64,000 nucleotides of DNA. Source: Martensiomyces pterosporus (taxonomy: Eukaryota > Kickxellomycota > Kickxellomycetes > Kickxellales > Kickxellaceae). The stretch is from contig MU603942.1 of the NCBI GenBank assembly GCA_025201845.1, positions 53,785 to 117,784 on the forward strand, given 5' to 3'. Under the pieces are notes generated by a model that saw nothing but the letters and a program-made list of their open reading frames with translations, made no database searches and was not told the origin of the DNA. Shown here in pieces: positions 54,779 to 64,000 of this stretch; the stretch's first letter is position 1, and each line of letters opens with the position of its first letter. The position numbers were made by a program, and so were the translations under genes.

Positions 54779-56430
54779 TGCTGAATAATCCTAAGCTCAG
54801 ATTTCAGTATGCGACGGGTTCTCCTGCGGCACCAAGTAAATTGAAGGGGGAAAAGCAGCAGTGGAGGATTGCAAAGGTGGAATAAAGCAAGGCTGCAAAA
54901 TGCGTGGCAGAGCCTCAAATGCGCAATTTGGACACGCAATACACCTCCGAGCTGCCGCGTCACCCGCGCTTGCGCATTGCTGATTACATCAAGAGATCTA
55001 ATCCTCTGATTCCATATCACGTGGTGCGCTGCCATGGCAGGTGTGTTGCTTGTGTCACGTGTGTGTTCGCCCACCACGCAGGGCGCGCAGGCATCATCAC
55101 CGACGTCACCAGCAGAGCCGAGTTTTTACCTGAGAACAAAGCCCAAATCCGCTGGTGGACACAATTGCACAGCCAGAACGAGCGCCGTGCATTTACCCAC
55201 CATCTCTGTGAATGCAGTCACCGGCACATTTAGAGCGAAAAACGAGAGCATGGTTTTATTGCAGTGGCCAGAAGCGAAAAAAGAATCGCAGCTGCCTATA
55301 GAGGACAACAATACACATGCTCTCATTTAGGAGAAATAGCGACGTGCATTGTGCTGCCGTTCCTGTGTTTGCTATTATTGCAATACCAGGCGGCCATACT
55401 GCGGGTGTGGATTTCGTGCGGGTGACTTCTGGTTTGGCTTGTGACATTGAATGCAACTGCTCTGCGTGCATGCTTTCGTCACGCAGCTACTTGGGCCTTG
55501 TGCTCCTCGAAAGTGCGTTATTAGGTTTAATTTTAGCACTCCCCATTCACCTGGCTCCATTTCCTCTCATATGGCCACCCGCTGTCTCCTCCTGATGACA
55601 AGCGGTCGAGAGAACCAAGTGCCCACATGCTGCTGCAAAATACCCGCTCGCTGCTTTCTGAGCTTCCAATCCTCTCTTTTCTACTCTCCCTGACCTCACA
55701 CTCTCAGTTTAGCTTTGTCAGCCAACAGGCTTCTCACTGGTAAGACCGCTGTCCTTGGCTCTTGCTGCACGCAAATATGCGGTAGTCACCGATAGATAAT
55801 CCTCCTTGCAGAATGCAGATCCCTATGCTTACCATATCCCACACACATGGGTCTGTGCACGCGCTTCCATGGGCCGTAGAGCGGAAGCTTGGTGAGTTTG
55901 GCGCACACTGCTACTGCTCTCTTATCAATTGAGGCTGTTACTGCTGCATCCAGTGGGCCGGAGGAAGGAAAAAAAAAAGAGTGGATGTAGCGCGAATACT
56001 GTGTGTTCCAGCGCTCTACAAAACGAGCTCCACTCGCCTACCCATCCAGCTTGGCTGCGGTATGCTCGAGAGGGCGACGGCGAGAGATTACCTATAACTG
56101 ATATTGCACTTGCCAGTGCCGCCCTCTCAAAACAGCATATTATTTTCCAATAGCGGACACTCCTTTTTCCGATCCCCCCTTTTTTTTGTTTCTGCTGGTT
56201 CTCGCCGAGGTTTTCGTGTTCCCACATCACACGCCTTTCTCTTTCTTTCTCATCGATTTCTCTCACAGTATCTTTCCCCCATTGTTGTTGTGTAGAATTG
56301 AAGGCAAGCCGATACTCCACATACTCCTTCCTGTCCTCCACTCAAGTCTCTTCCTCCCTGGACTTTCCCCCCTCCTTAGCCTGTGTCAGAAGAGCGACCA
56401 CCCGTCCTTTTCCAGCCTTATCGACAAGAA
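54779..56430. other. Intergenic stretch between proteasome alpha1 and the GNAT gene
   Basis: About 1.65 kb containing two divergent promoters. The last about 250 bp before 56431 are very pyrimidine-rich, typical of a fungal leader. No gene is seen. Confidence 0.5.
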
Positions 56431-57261
56431 ATGGCTACTCCCCCAGCATCGTCTCCCGCTGCAGGCAGCCCGGAATCAGCAGCCGACGGAATCCCAGCTT
56501 TCGCCGCTCCGACCAAGCAGCAGCCCGCAGAGTCAGAGCCCAGGTGCTCTCTGGATCTGGTCCCCAAGCGTGCCGGCGTCGTCACCAGCCTGATCACCCT
56601 TCTGCCACCCGACGAGGACCAGGACCCAGCATTCAGCCGGCTCCTATCGGACCCCGAAACAATGAAGTTTTTGAAATTCATGATGCGGCCCAACGGCTAC
56701 TCTGAGGAGCAGGCTGGCTGGAGACGTCGGGCGCGCGACGAGGGCCAGCTGAGAAAGGAGCTGGTCAACTACACCATCGCCATACCACAGACAAGGATCC
56801 CTCGCCAGTTGGTGCAAAAAATCGACCAGAAGGAGTACCTTCCGCCCAGAAGAGTGCCCGTTGATGGCGGCGAGGTGGCGATGGGCGAGCGGTATTTGGT
56901 CGTTGGGTGCTGTGGAATCAGCGAGCTTGACTTGAGCAACCATTGTGCCAAGGCCGGTATTATTGTCGATGCCAGGCTCTGGCGCCACAGGGTTAGCTCC
57001 GCCGCCCTCTATTTGACACTGAAGTTTGGATTTGAAACCCTGAACCTGCATCGCATTGCCCTGGAGACTACGAAGGACAACCTGGGCATGCGTGGGTGGT
57101 TGGAGAACGTCGCTGGTGTGCAGGTGGAGTGCGTAAGGAAGGAGGTGCTGTACCTGGATGGGGCTGGGTACATTGATTCGTGGGACTATGCGATCTTTGA
57201 CCACCAGTGGTACGGGTACCTGGAGCAGAGGTTGCGATCCAGGGTTGGCCCTGAGGCATGA
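56431..57261 (+). CDS. GNAT-family N-acetyltransferase
   Basis: Predicted 276 aa from the ATG at 56431 (context ACAAGAAATGG); the open frame upstream has no ATG. The first 40 residues are Ala/Pro/Ser-rich. A RimJ/RimL-type acetyltransferase fold follows: LITLLPPDEDQDPAFSRLLSDPETMKFL, a central strand ERYLVVGCCGISELD, GIIVDARLWRHRV (the strand and turn that meet acetyl-CoA), then ALYLTLKFGFETLNLHRIALETTKDNLGMRGWLE. The usual R/Q-x2-G-x-G/A loop reads RHRVSSA here, without the first Gly, so cofactor binding may differ. The substrate (protein N-terminus or small molecule) is unknown. Confidence 0.82.
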   Translation: MATPPASSPAAGSPESAADGIPAFAAPTKQQPAESEPRCSLDLVPKRAGVVTSLITLLPPDEDQDPAFSRLLSDPETMKFLKFMMRPNGYSEEQAGWRRRARDEGQLRKELVNYTIAIPQTRIPRQLVQKIDQKEYLPPRRVPVDGGEVAMGERYLVVGCCGISELDLSNHCAKAGIIVDARLWRHRVSSAALYLTLKFGFETLNLHRIALETTKDNLGMRGWLENVAGVQVECVRKEVLYLDGAGYIDSWDYAIFDHQWYGYLEQRLRSRVGPEA

Positions 57262-57343
57262 AGATGGCAGCAGCTTGTGCCTCAAGTCTTTCTGCTCGGG
57301 GAATTTCCACTCAGCCCAGGTGTTACTAGTAGCTCCACACCAT

Positions 57344-57373
57344 TGTTTGTTGTTTGTTGTTTGTTGTTTGTTC
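57344..57373. repeat. TTTGTTG heptamer repeat, about 4 copies
   Basis: A period-7 tract between the convergent ends of the GNAT and ZCCHC8-like genes, probably in 3' UTR. Confidence 0.88.
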
Positions 57374-57452
57374 TTTATTCAGCTCATAAAATTCTGGCAA
57401 TCGAATGGGAGCTACGCCACAAAGTGTACAGCATAACAATTGTGTATTGCCT

Positions 57453-57643
57453 TCAGTCAGATTCGGACATATCGCACTCACCGTCCTCAAGCTCGCTGTC
57501 ACTGCCATTTCCGTCGACAGCGGCTGGTAACTGCTGCTTTTGAGCCAATTGTTCTCTACCGTTACTGGCGTTGTCTTTTGATGACGTTGTTTCCTGAGCT
57601 GAGGGTGAGGAAAGCGTCTGCGAGCTGCCGGCCACTGTTTGCG

Positions 57644-57683
<40 letters not shown>

Positions 57684-59246
57684 ACCGCCATTCTGTAGCG
57701 GTGGTGTAGGAGGCGGCAGTGGTGGAAGAGGCGGTGGCGGCTGTGATGGAGGTGCTGGTGGCGGCGGCACCGTCTCAGAGAGTGCAGATGTGTGCTCCTG
57801 GTAATGCTGGTCATCGTATGGGCGAAATTGTGGTGGCTGATTCTCATAATATCTGTCGCCATAGTCGTATGCTGGCGCTGCGGCGTATCCTCTACTTGGC
57901 GTTTCATGCGATGATCTGTAGTATCCATCGAGCATCCCTGCCCAGTCGTCCGTGCTGCCATGTCTACTGCTGTACATGGATGGAGCTGACCCAGGGTACC
58001 CACCATAGCTGCTGTCGTGGTAGTAGTAGTCGTCTCTGCTTCTGTATCGACCGCTGCGATAACTCTCACCGTGCTGTGAGCTGTACGATCCATATGGGCT
58101 GCGTGTGTGTCGGTAGGGTGTCCGTGACCTGAGGGGCTTTCCAGGCCGGTCTGCTGCTGTAAAGTCGAATTCCAGGAGATCCAAGCCCGGGTACATCACC
58201 AATGGCACGTTGCGAACCAGGATCTGCCTTTCGTCCTTGGGCTCGGCCTCGGGTTCGCTAACTGCGCCCTCCTCATCGCTGCACTCGCCGCCCTCTTCCA
58301 CCTCTACTTTGCTATTTGGGCTGGAGCCCTTGTCGCCATCGTCGTAGTCCTCAGCATCGTCGTATACCTTCAGTTCAGGCGTCGGTGGCACCAGCTCCTT
58401 CTCTGCTCTACGAGCTGCCATGGGGTCCTGTCCTCTCTCCGACCCCAGGTACGCTGGCGGGTACCCGTAGTAATACATGCTCTCCACAAACTCCGGTACG
58501 CCTCCGCCTTCCACTCCCAGGGCTACCCTAAGTGCCTCTGACAGCTCCTCTCCGGGTCTGAACCTCTTGCGCAACTCCTCCATGTGCTTTTCTTCTTCGA
58601 CAGCCAAATAGAACCTGCCATTGAACTGACCTGGCCCCTTGTCCTTGAATGCCTGTCGATTGGTTTCTATCCGCTCTTGATCCAGCGGCATGGGGCACTG
58701 ACGTAGCTCGTGGCCGGGCATCGAGCAGTTGAAGCACGCGTTGCCCATTGCAGCCGCTGCTGCCGAGCCATTCGTTAGGCCAATAATGGCTTTTGTGCCG
58801 TGTTCGTAGTCTATCTTATCATCCGTGTAGGCGTCGCTGGAGGTGTCCAGGGTGTATCCTGTTGTTTTGTCGCAGAACACCAGCGTCGATTCGCAGCCGT
58901 GTGTCTTCAGAGGCGCCTCGCCAGAATCTCGCTGCCGCCTTCCATTCCCCTCTTCAAACACATCATCGTCATAATCGCTGTCGCCATATCCATTCGAGTA
59001 TTCTCCGTAGCTGTCGCTGTTGTTATACCGTCTGCGCTTGCGACTCGAGTTTCGCTCATACCTGGCACTCGAGTGCGCTGGCTCGGAGTAGAGGATCTGG
59101 TGGATGTAGCGCTCGATGCTCTGTCGTTTGCTTCGCTGCAGGTGCGGGCCGAACTGAAGAAACACGAGGAAGTCGGGAGCCACTTTTATTGTTTCGCATA
59201 GCCTGCATGCAGTTTGCGGCGCTGGCTCTGCCACTGTCTCGGCCAT
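57453..59246 (-). CDS. ZCCHC8-like zinc-knuckle and PSP-domain protein
   Basis: Predicted 597 aa from an ATG at 59246. N-terminal segment with CRLCE and a basic patch (SRKRRR), an acidic stretch, then a C-x2-C-x4-H-x4-C zinc knuckle (CFNCSMPGHELRQC) near residue 170. The next about 90 residues form a PSP domain (ERIETNR...RFRPGEELSEALRVALGV...YYYGYPPAYLGS), closely matching ZCCHC8. ZCCHC8 scaffolds the NEXT complex that feeds nuclear RNA to the exosome with the Mtr4 helicase; fungal relatives act in similar nuclear RNA decay. The second half is Tyr/Ser/Arg/Gly-rich, then proline runs and about twelve Gln encoded by a CAG tract (57645-57681). The acidic end is ELEDGECDMSESD. Confidence 0.86.
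57645..57681. repeat. CTG/CAG trinucleotide tract (about 12 units)
   Basis: It encodes a polyglutamine run in the ZCCHC8-like protein. The length is probably variable between strains. Confidence 0.9.
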
Positions 59247-59578
59247 TTAAACAAAGAGGCAAAGGAATGGCTATGCAACGTGTCCAGGGTTTCGAGAATA
59301 GAGGAGGAAATGCAAATTGCGTTCCTTTGGGCAAATGGAAAAGAGAAAGGGGGAAAAAATGGTCGCGTCTATTGGCAGTCACGAGGAATGTAAGCCCCTG
59401 AGCCCGAGCACAAGGCCGCTGTCCCTTGATGTCCGAGGCACTAGCGCCCGGGCTTTTTCTCCTCTTTCCAGCACTCGCACCCTCCCTAAGGTTGTATTTA
59501 TTGTCCCTTTCTTGTCTGGCTCTGCCCGCCAATTTGACCTTATACTTTTGTAATCTACAGAGACAGACAGAGAGAAGG
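59247..59578. promoter_or_regulatory. Bidirectional promoter region
   Basis: A stretch of 332 bp between the divergent starts of the ZCCHC8-like and SMP-domain genes. An in-frame ATG at 59429 lies upstream of the chosen start of the plus-strand gene, so part may be coding. Confidence 0.5.
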
Positions 59579-62359
59579 ATGGCTGCAACGCTCGGGGTGC
59601 TGCTGCTGACTTATCTCCTGGGCATCCTCACCCTACCAGCACTTCTAGCAGCTGCCGTGGCGGTGCTCTGGGCGCTGTCCCCCACACAAGAAGCGGGCAG
59701 CCCGACAATATTCGACGCACCCAGTGTGATGGAGGCCCAGGAGCAGCTCGACACGCTGAGCTGCAAGCGACAGAGGAGCAGCAGCAGCGACACAACGCTA
59801 GGGCCGGAGGAGGACACCGCTGCGCCTAACAATAGGGAGGTGGCCTCCTCGCCATACGGCGGTAGGCACACGGGTTGGCTCCGCATCACGCGCACACTTG
59901 GACAGCCGCCCCGCGATCCCCCGGCCGATTCAGGCTCCAAGCTAACAGACATCGTCGCCAGGGGATTCACCAAGTGGATGCACGGCCGGCGACAAGCCAA
60001 CGGCGCCAGGAAGACAGACACACACGTCAAATCGGCAAGCACAGCTGCAGATGCGCCCACAGATACCTATTATGCGGTTCTGGACAAAGAGACGCTGGTT
60101 ATGTATGATAGTGAGAGGATGACTGAGTGCCGTGGCGTCATCATCATGCCAAAACACCAGGTCTCGCTGTATCATCGGGAGAACGTAACCGAGTCGCAGG
60201 TGTACTCGCGCAGAACGCCTATCAGATTGGCGCCCCGCGAAGGCGATGCGGGGGATAGGAGGCAGGCCGCGGAATACTATGTGTTTGTGGATGGCGCGGC
60301 GGAGAAGGAGGACTGGTACTTTGCGCTGCTGTGGAGCTCGCTGTCGGATTTTGATAGCTTCAATGGCGGCGGCTGCGGTGACTTGGTGGATGATGGCGCT
60401 GCACCAGCTGATTCTAGAACGGCGGAAGAGACGGGTGGCGATGCGGGAGAACAGACCAGCGACGAGGCGAAGACGGCGCCGGAGAAGGCGCGCAAGAAGA
60501 CGAGAGAGCAGTGTGAGCACCTGCGTCTGCGCATGAGGCGCGCCTGCCTGGTTCCTGACCATGCGGGAATCTCATCGATCCTGCACAACGTATCTGGGCG
60601 CAGCGGCGGCAGTGAGAACCCCGGAGTGCGTGAGGACGAGTGGCTCAACGCAGTCCTTGGCCGCATGTTCCTTGGCGTCTACCAGACTGAGTGGGCGCGC
60701 CAGCACTTCATCCGCAAGATGCAAGTGAAGTTCGACCGCGTCCAGAAGCCGGCGTTCCTCGACGCCATCAAAGTGACCGACCTCGACATCGGCGACAACT
60801 TCCCTGTGATCACAAACCCAAAGCTCGAGTCGTTCAGCCAGAGCGGGCAGGTGGATGCCTCGATGTATGTGCACTACAAAGGCGGGTTTCGCCTAGTGCT
60901 GACAACGGGTGTCAAGCTGGGGTCAATAAGGATGTCGATCGCCCTGTCGGTGGTCTTGGAGAGCCTGGCAGGAAAGATGCTTATAAGGTTTAAGCCCGCG
61001 CCGTCGAACAGGGTGTGGATGGGGTTCTTTGAAATGCCCAGCATCAAGCTGACCCTGAAGCCGGTGTTTATGCAGAAGCAGGTCAAGTACGGGGCAATTT
61101 CACATGCGATTGAGAAGCAGATCTATGACATTATCAGACTGACGCTGGTGTTGCCTAATTTGGACGACACGGTGTTTTTCCCGACGGATTTCGAAGACGG
61201 AGGCGTGCTTGAGAGGTACCTCAAGGAGTACAAGGACCTGGGTCTTGACGACGGTGCGTTGGAGGAACCGCCAAGCCACAGTGAGAGCGTATCGGCCGCG
61301 CTTGAAGCGAATGTGGCGGCTGGCAGCACTGGAGACAGCGACGGGCTGCTTATTGGTGGGCTCCATGGCGAGATGGCGGCCATCTCAAGGGACTTGCACA
61401 ACGGCAGCCGCCCATCATCGCTCGTGTGCGCAGAGCCTGCCGCGGACCTTGCATCTGGTTCAGCCAGCATGCACTCCGACAGCGACCAGCCAACAGCCGA
61501 GGGCGCATTGAGCATGCCGGTGCTCCAGCAGCCCATGCACACCCCAAACACATTACATGGCGGCAGCTCACACACCAGCCTGAACTCGCTGCACCAGCGC
61601 GCCAGATCGTCAGTCAGCAGCAATCCGGAAAACAAGCGGTCGCCATCGCCCGCGCCATCAGCTGGCTCGGCCAACCGGTCTGCGGCGACGCTGGCGAAGG
61701 CCGTGTCGCTGAAGTCAGCCATATCCACGTCGGCCGTCTCACTCTTTAAGCGTGCAAAGGATAGCCAGGCGGCCGAGTCAGCCAAAGTGTGGTGGCAGAA
61801 CATGCAGCACAACCGCACCACCAGCGAAAGCGAAGAGCACGCGCAGCCTGCTGCTGGTGGTGACAGGCACAGCTGGCATACCCCGCAGCCACTTGGCCCG
61901 CTTGGCAGCAAGCATGTGGCGGAAGCTGAGTCAGACGATGGCGGCTCTGAGTACGCCCACCAGCAAGCGCCTGCCAGAGCTGTGTCGCCAGTGGTCTCTT
62001 TGGGACGCAGCACGCATGCTGGGATGGGAATCGGCACTGGCACGCTGAAACACATTGGCGAGAGGGACGAGGGGTATGAGCTGCCGCTGCCGCAGCTCCA
62101 CACGCCCAGCGCCGCCACCGGACACCACCACGCTGTAGCAACAGGTGGCGCAGAGGGTGGTGGGTTCCAGTTTCCTAGGCTGGCTGATGGCGGCAGTAGC
62201 AAGGCTGCTACGGCGCTTGGAAGCGATGCGGCTGATGGCGGGGGTATTCGGAGGAGAGTGGTAGCGAGTGCGGCGGCGGTGGAGTTGCCGATACAGCGGC
62301 GGTACTCGAAGGGAAGTAGCAATGCTGCTACTAGCACCGCGGATTCGGCATACTCTTAG
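59579..62359 (+). CDS. SMP-domain lipid-transfer protein (Nvj2/TEX2-like)
   Basis: Predicted 926 aa from the ATG at 59579. An N-terminal hydrophobic span (about 5-35, LLLTYLLGILTLPALLAAAV) anchors it in the ER. A PH-like segment lies at about 160-255 (TYYAVLDKETLVMYDSERM). The SMP domain spans about 354-540: EWLNAVLGRMFLGVYQTEW, then LDAIKVTDLDIGDNFPVI and RFKPAPSNRVWMGFFEMPSIKL. SMP domains are TULIP tubes that carry lipids at contact sites; Nvj2 acts at the nucleus-vacuole junction and in ceramide flow to Golgi. Vac8, a junction partner in yeast, lies about 40 kb away here, so no operon-like link is implied. The last about 380 residues are Ser/Ala/His-rich and probably disordered. An upstream in-frame ATG (59429) would add 50 residues. 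Confidence 0.88.
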   Translation: MAATLGVLLLTYLLGILTLPALLAAAVAVLWALSPTQEAGSPTIFDAPSVMEAQEQLDTLSCKRQRSSSSDTTLGPEEDTAAPNNREVASSPYGGRHTGWLRITRTLGQPPRDPPADSGSKLTDIVARGFTKWMHGRRQANGARKTDTHVKSASTAADAPTDTYYAVLDKETLVMYDSERMTECRGVIIMPKHQVSLYHRENVTESQVYSRRTPIRLAPREGDAGDRRQAAEYYVFVDGAAEKEDWYFALLWSSLSDFDSFNGGGCGDLVDDGAAPADSRTAEETGGDAGEQTSDEAKTAPEKARKKTREQCEHLRLRMRRACLVPDHAGISSILHNVSGRSGGSENPGVREDEWLNAVLGRMFLGVYQTEWARQHFIRKMQVKFDRVQKPAFLDAIKVTDLDIGDNFPVITNPKLESFSQSGQVDASMYVHYKGGFRLVLTTGVKLGSIRMSIALSVVLESLAGKMLIRFKPAPSNRVWMGFFEMPSIKLTLKPVFMQKQVKYGAISHAIEKQIYDIIRLTLVLPNLDDTVFFPTDFEDGGVLERYLKEYKDLGLDDGALEEPPSHSESVSAALEANVAAGSTGDSDGLLIGGLHGEMAAISRDLHNGSRPSSLVCAEPAADLASGSASMHSDSDQPTAEGALSMPVLQQPMHTPNTLHGGSSHTSLNSLHQRARSSVSSNPENKRSPSPAPSAGSANRSAATLAKAVSLKSAISTSAVSLFKRAKDSQAAESAKVWWQNMQHNRTTSESEEHAQPAAGGDRHSWHTPQPLGPLGSKHVAEAESDDGGSEYAHQQAPARAVSPVVSLGRSTHAGMGIGTGTLKHIGERDEGYELPLPQLHTPSAATGHHHAVATGGAEGGGFQFPRLADGGSSKAATALGSDAADGGGIRRRVVASAAAVELPIQRRYSKGSSNAATSTADSAYS

Positions 62360-62563
62360 ATATCTGCGTTGCTTACTGCATAGAGTACATTAGAAGGCTT
62401 GTTTTGCAGAGGCAAGTGGCATCTCAGGTACATGCGTATGCTCTGAGAATGAGCCAGCGTATCGACATGGTGCATTGGCTGAAATTGTAGTTATATATTG
62501 ATGCTTGCTAAATTGACAGTGTGTGGAGAGGGAAATAGGGACTGTATGCGATGAAATGCGGTT
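62360..62563. other. Convergent intergenic stretch
   Basis: About 200 bp between the SMP-domain gene and the proline-rich gene, serving as 3' ends of both. Confidence 0.5.
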
Positions 62564-64000
62564 TTATAAGAATGGCGGGTGCTCAAGCGGAACAGGAATG
62601 CAGATGGCTGGGACTCTGCCCATTGCAGTGTTTGTGTACGCGACCATCGCTTGGTTGGCAAATGTGGAGAATGGAGCAGCAATGGGCATTGGCGGAGGAG
62701 GAGCAACCTCCTCGCAGTCCTCAACCTCAGCTGGGGCAACAAATGGAGGCGGGAGTGGCGGCAGAGGAGGGACAACTGGTGGTGGTGGTGGTGGAAGGGG
62801 TGGAGGGGCGGGTGGTGCTTCATGGTAGGGAGCAGTAATTGGAGCCAGCGGCGGTGGCGGCAGAACAGGAGGAGCAATGGCGGGCGGAGGGGGAAGCGGT
62901 GGAGGAGCTGCGTTGTAGGCCGCAGGAGCAGGAGCAAGCGGAGGTGGTGGCGGAGGAATGGCTTCTGGCGCAGCGACTGGAGGCGGTGGGATCTCAGGAG
63001 GAGGCGCAACAGGCGGAGGGACAATAGGCGGAGGAGGCACAACTGGAGGAAGTGGCGGTGGCGGTCCAATGGGTGCTACTGCGTTATATGGCGCTGCGGG
63101 TGGAGGTGGCGGTGGCGGTGGTGGCGGCAGAATCTCTGGCGCAGGCAAAACGGGGGGCAGAGGAGGGAGAGGAGGAATTGCATTGTATGGAGCAGGCGCT
63201 GGCGCTGGCACTGGAGGAAGAACAGGTGGAGGGAGTGGTGGAAGCACTGGAGGCGGCAGCGGTGGAGGAGCGAGCAGGAATTGCATTGTATGGAGCAGGC
63301 GCTGGCGCTGGCACTGGAGGAAGAACAGGTGGAGGGAGTGGTGGAAGCACTGGAGGCGGCAGCGGTGGAGGAGCGAGCCCGTTGTATGGGCCAGCAATCG
63401 GAGGTGGCGGCAACACTGGTGGTGGCGGGGGTGGGGGTGGCAGCACTGGTGGAGGCGGAGGCCTGACCCCATATGGCGCTATGGCTGGAGGAGGCAGAGG
63501 CCGTAGGGGAGGTGGAACAGGCAACTCGCAGTCCTCACCAGCAGGGGCGAGGACTGGCGGTGGAGGCGGTGGAACTGGAGGCAGTGGAACTGGAGGCAGT
63601 GGAGCTGGAGGCAGCGGGGCGCCGGCGTAGGGAGCAGGCACAGGAGGCGGAATTGGCGGCATTGGCGGGACTGGCAGAGCAGCATATGGACCCAGGCCAG
63701 GTCCAGCGAACGGGCCATCAAGCAGACCCCTGGCAACCAGCAACTTGTGGCCCTCCGTATCCACCAGCCTGGGTGCCGGCACGCTACTGTCCTTCTTGTG
63801 CACTGTCTCTGCGTCGCGGCGGTAATAAGGACCCACAGGCAGAGCAGCTGGTGGGGGAGGAGGGAGGAGCGGCGCTCCAAATGGCGGGTATGGCACCGGA
63901 GCAGCGGGACCGACGGGAACCGGGTATGCGCCAGGAGGGGGCAGTAGCATGGGCGGCGCCAAGTAGTTGGGGCAGCTGGGAGCAAAGCTCTGCGGCCCAT
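62564..64000 (-). CDS. Proline-rich repeat protein, 5' end off the window, frameshifted by a duplication
   Basis: Read on the minus strand, a frame open from the window edge (codons for GPQSFAPSCPNYLAPPM and onward) encodes Pro/Ala/Val-rich sequence down to about 63277. The same style continues in another frame from about 63380 to the stop at 62564-62566. The shift coincides with a tandem duplication of period 103 bp, which is not a multiple of three. Repeated motifs include PYNA/PYNG, PPPVLPP, and two acidic marks (GEDCELPVPPP and VEDCEEVAPPP). A short non-repeat segment near 63750 (ETVHKKDSSVPAPRLVDTEGHKLLVARGLLDGPF) may be a real folded or binding element. The C-terminus is VPAICIPVPLEHPPFL. 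It resembles secreted or wall-associated proline-rich proteins, but no signal peptide is visible in this part. Confidence 0.6.
63174..63379. repeat. 103-bp tandem duplication inside the proline-rich gene
   Basis: Two copies (63174-63276 and 63277-63379) share about 102 identical bases beginning GGAATTGCATTGTATGGAGC and ending GGAGGAGCGAGC. The near-perfect identity suggests a recent event or an assembly duplicate. Confidence 0.93.

Noticed and set aside
62579..63466. Trp/Arg/Gly-rich plus-strand frames over the proline-rich gene
   Set aside because: They are the complement and frame-shifted readings of GGNGG repeats; the minus strand has repeated PYNA-type motifs, which are more protein-like.
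1..64000. CRISPR arrays, prokaryotic operons, integrated viral genes
   Set aside because: No regularly spaced repeats with spacers, no bacterial gene layout, and no viral polymerase, capsid or envelope-like frame was seen.

Overview
The window is nuclear DNA from a fungus. The genes are eukaryotic: cytosolic and mitochondrial ribosomal proteins, a 20S proteasome subunit, Vac8, a p24 cargo receptor, a fungal-type adenylyl cyclase and an Ecl1-type small protein. Introns are few and short (about 98-140 nt) with yeast-like TACTAAC/CTAAC branch sites. An Ndc10/Crypton-like gene and the overall style suggest an early-diverging fungus, perhaps Kickxellomycotina; that placement is inference from gene content, not shown by a marker comparison.

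Layout. 1-4.4 kb is non-coding and leads to a small Ecl1-like zinc protein (+). A 3.1-kb non-coding stretch precedes RPL10 (+, 7.9-8.6 kb), which converges on a 993-aa Ndc10/Crypton-recombinase-like protein (-). From 13.8 to 23 kb is a run of minus-strand genes: an orphan 99-aa membrane protein, a p24 protein with a GC-AG intron, an SPF45-like splicing factor without a G-patch, an oxalyl-CoA-synthetase-like enzyme, Vac8, and mitoribosomal protein S5. S5 is divergent from an unrecognised 152-aa protein. A full-length ABCC transporter (25.6-30.8 kb, +) is broken by an N gap over the Walker A of its second nucleotide-binding domain.

30.8-41 kb is largely non-coding apart from two tiny convergent single-zinc-finger genes near 35 kb. 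The 8.2-kb main exon of adenylyl cyclase (-) follows, then a third tiny zinc-finger gene (51.0 kb, -). The right end is gene-dense: an equilibrative nucleoside transporter (+), proteasome alpha1 (-), a GNAT acetyltransferase (+), a ZCCHC8-like zinc-knuckle/PSP protein (-), an Nvj2/TEX2-like SMP lipid-transfer protein (+), and a proline-rich repeat gene (-) that runs off the edge and is frameshifted by a 103-bp tandem duplication.

The genes are ordinary chromosomal neighbours, not a pathway cluster. The least expected items are the three one-finger microproteins (51, 43 and 38 aa), the tyrosine-less recombinase-like protein, the G-patch-less SPF45, and the duplication-driven frameshift. Spliced models given here (p24, Vac8, S5, alpha1) were built by reading splice signals and checking frame by hand.
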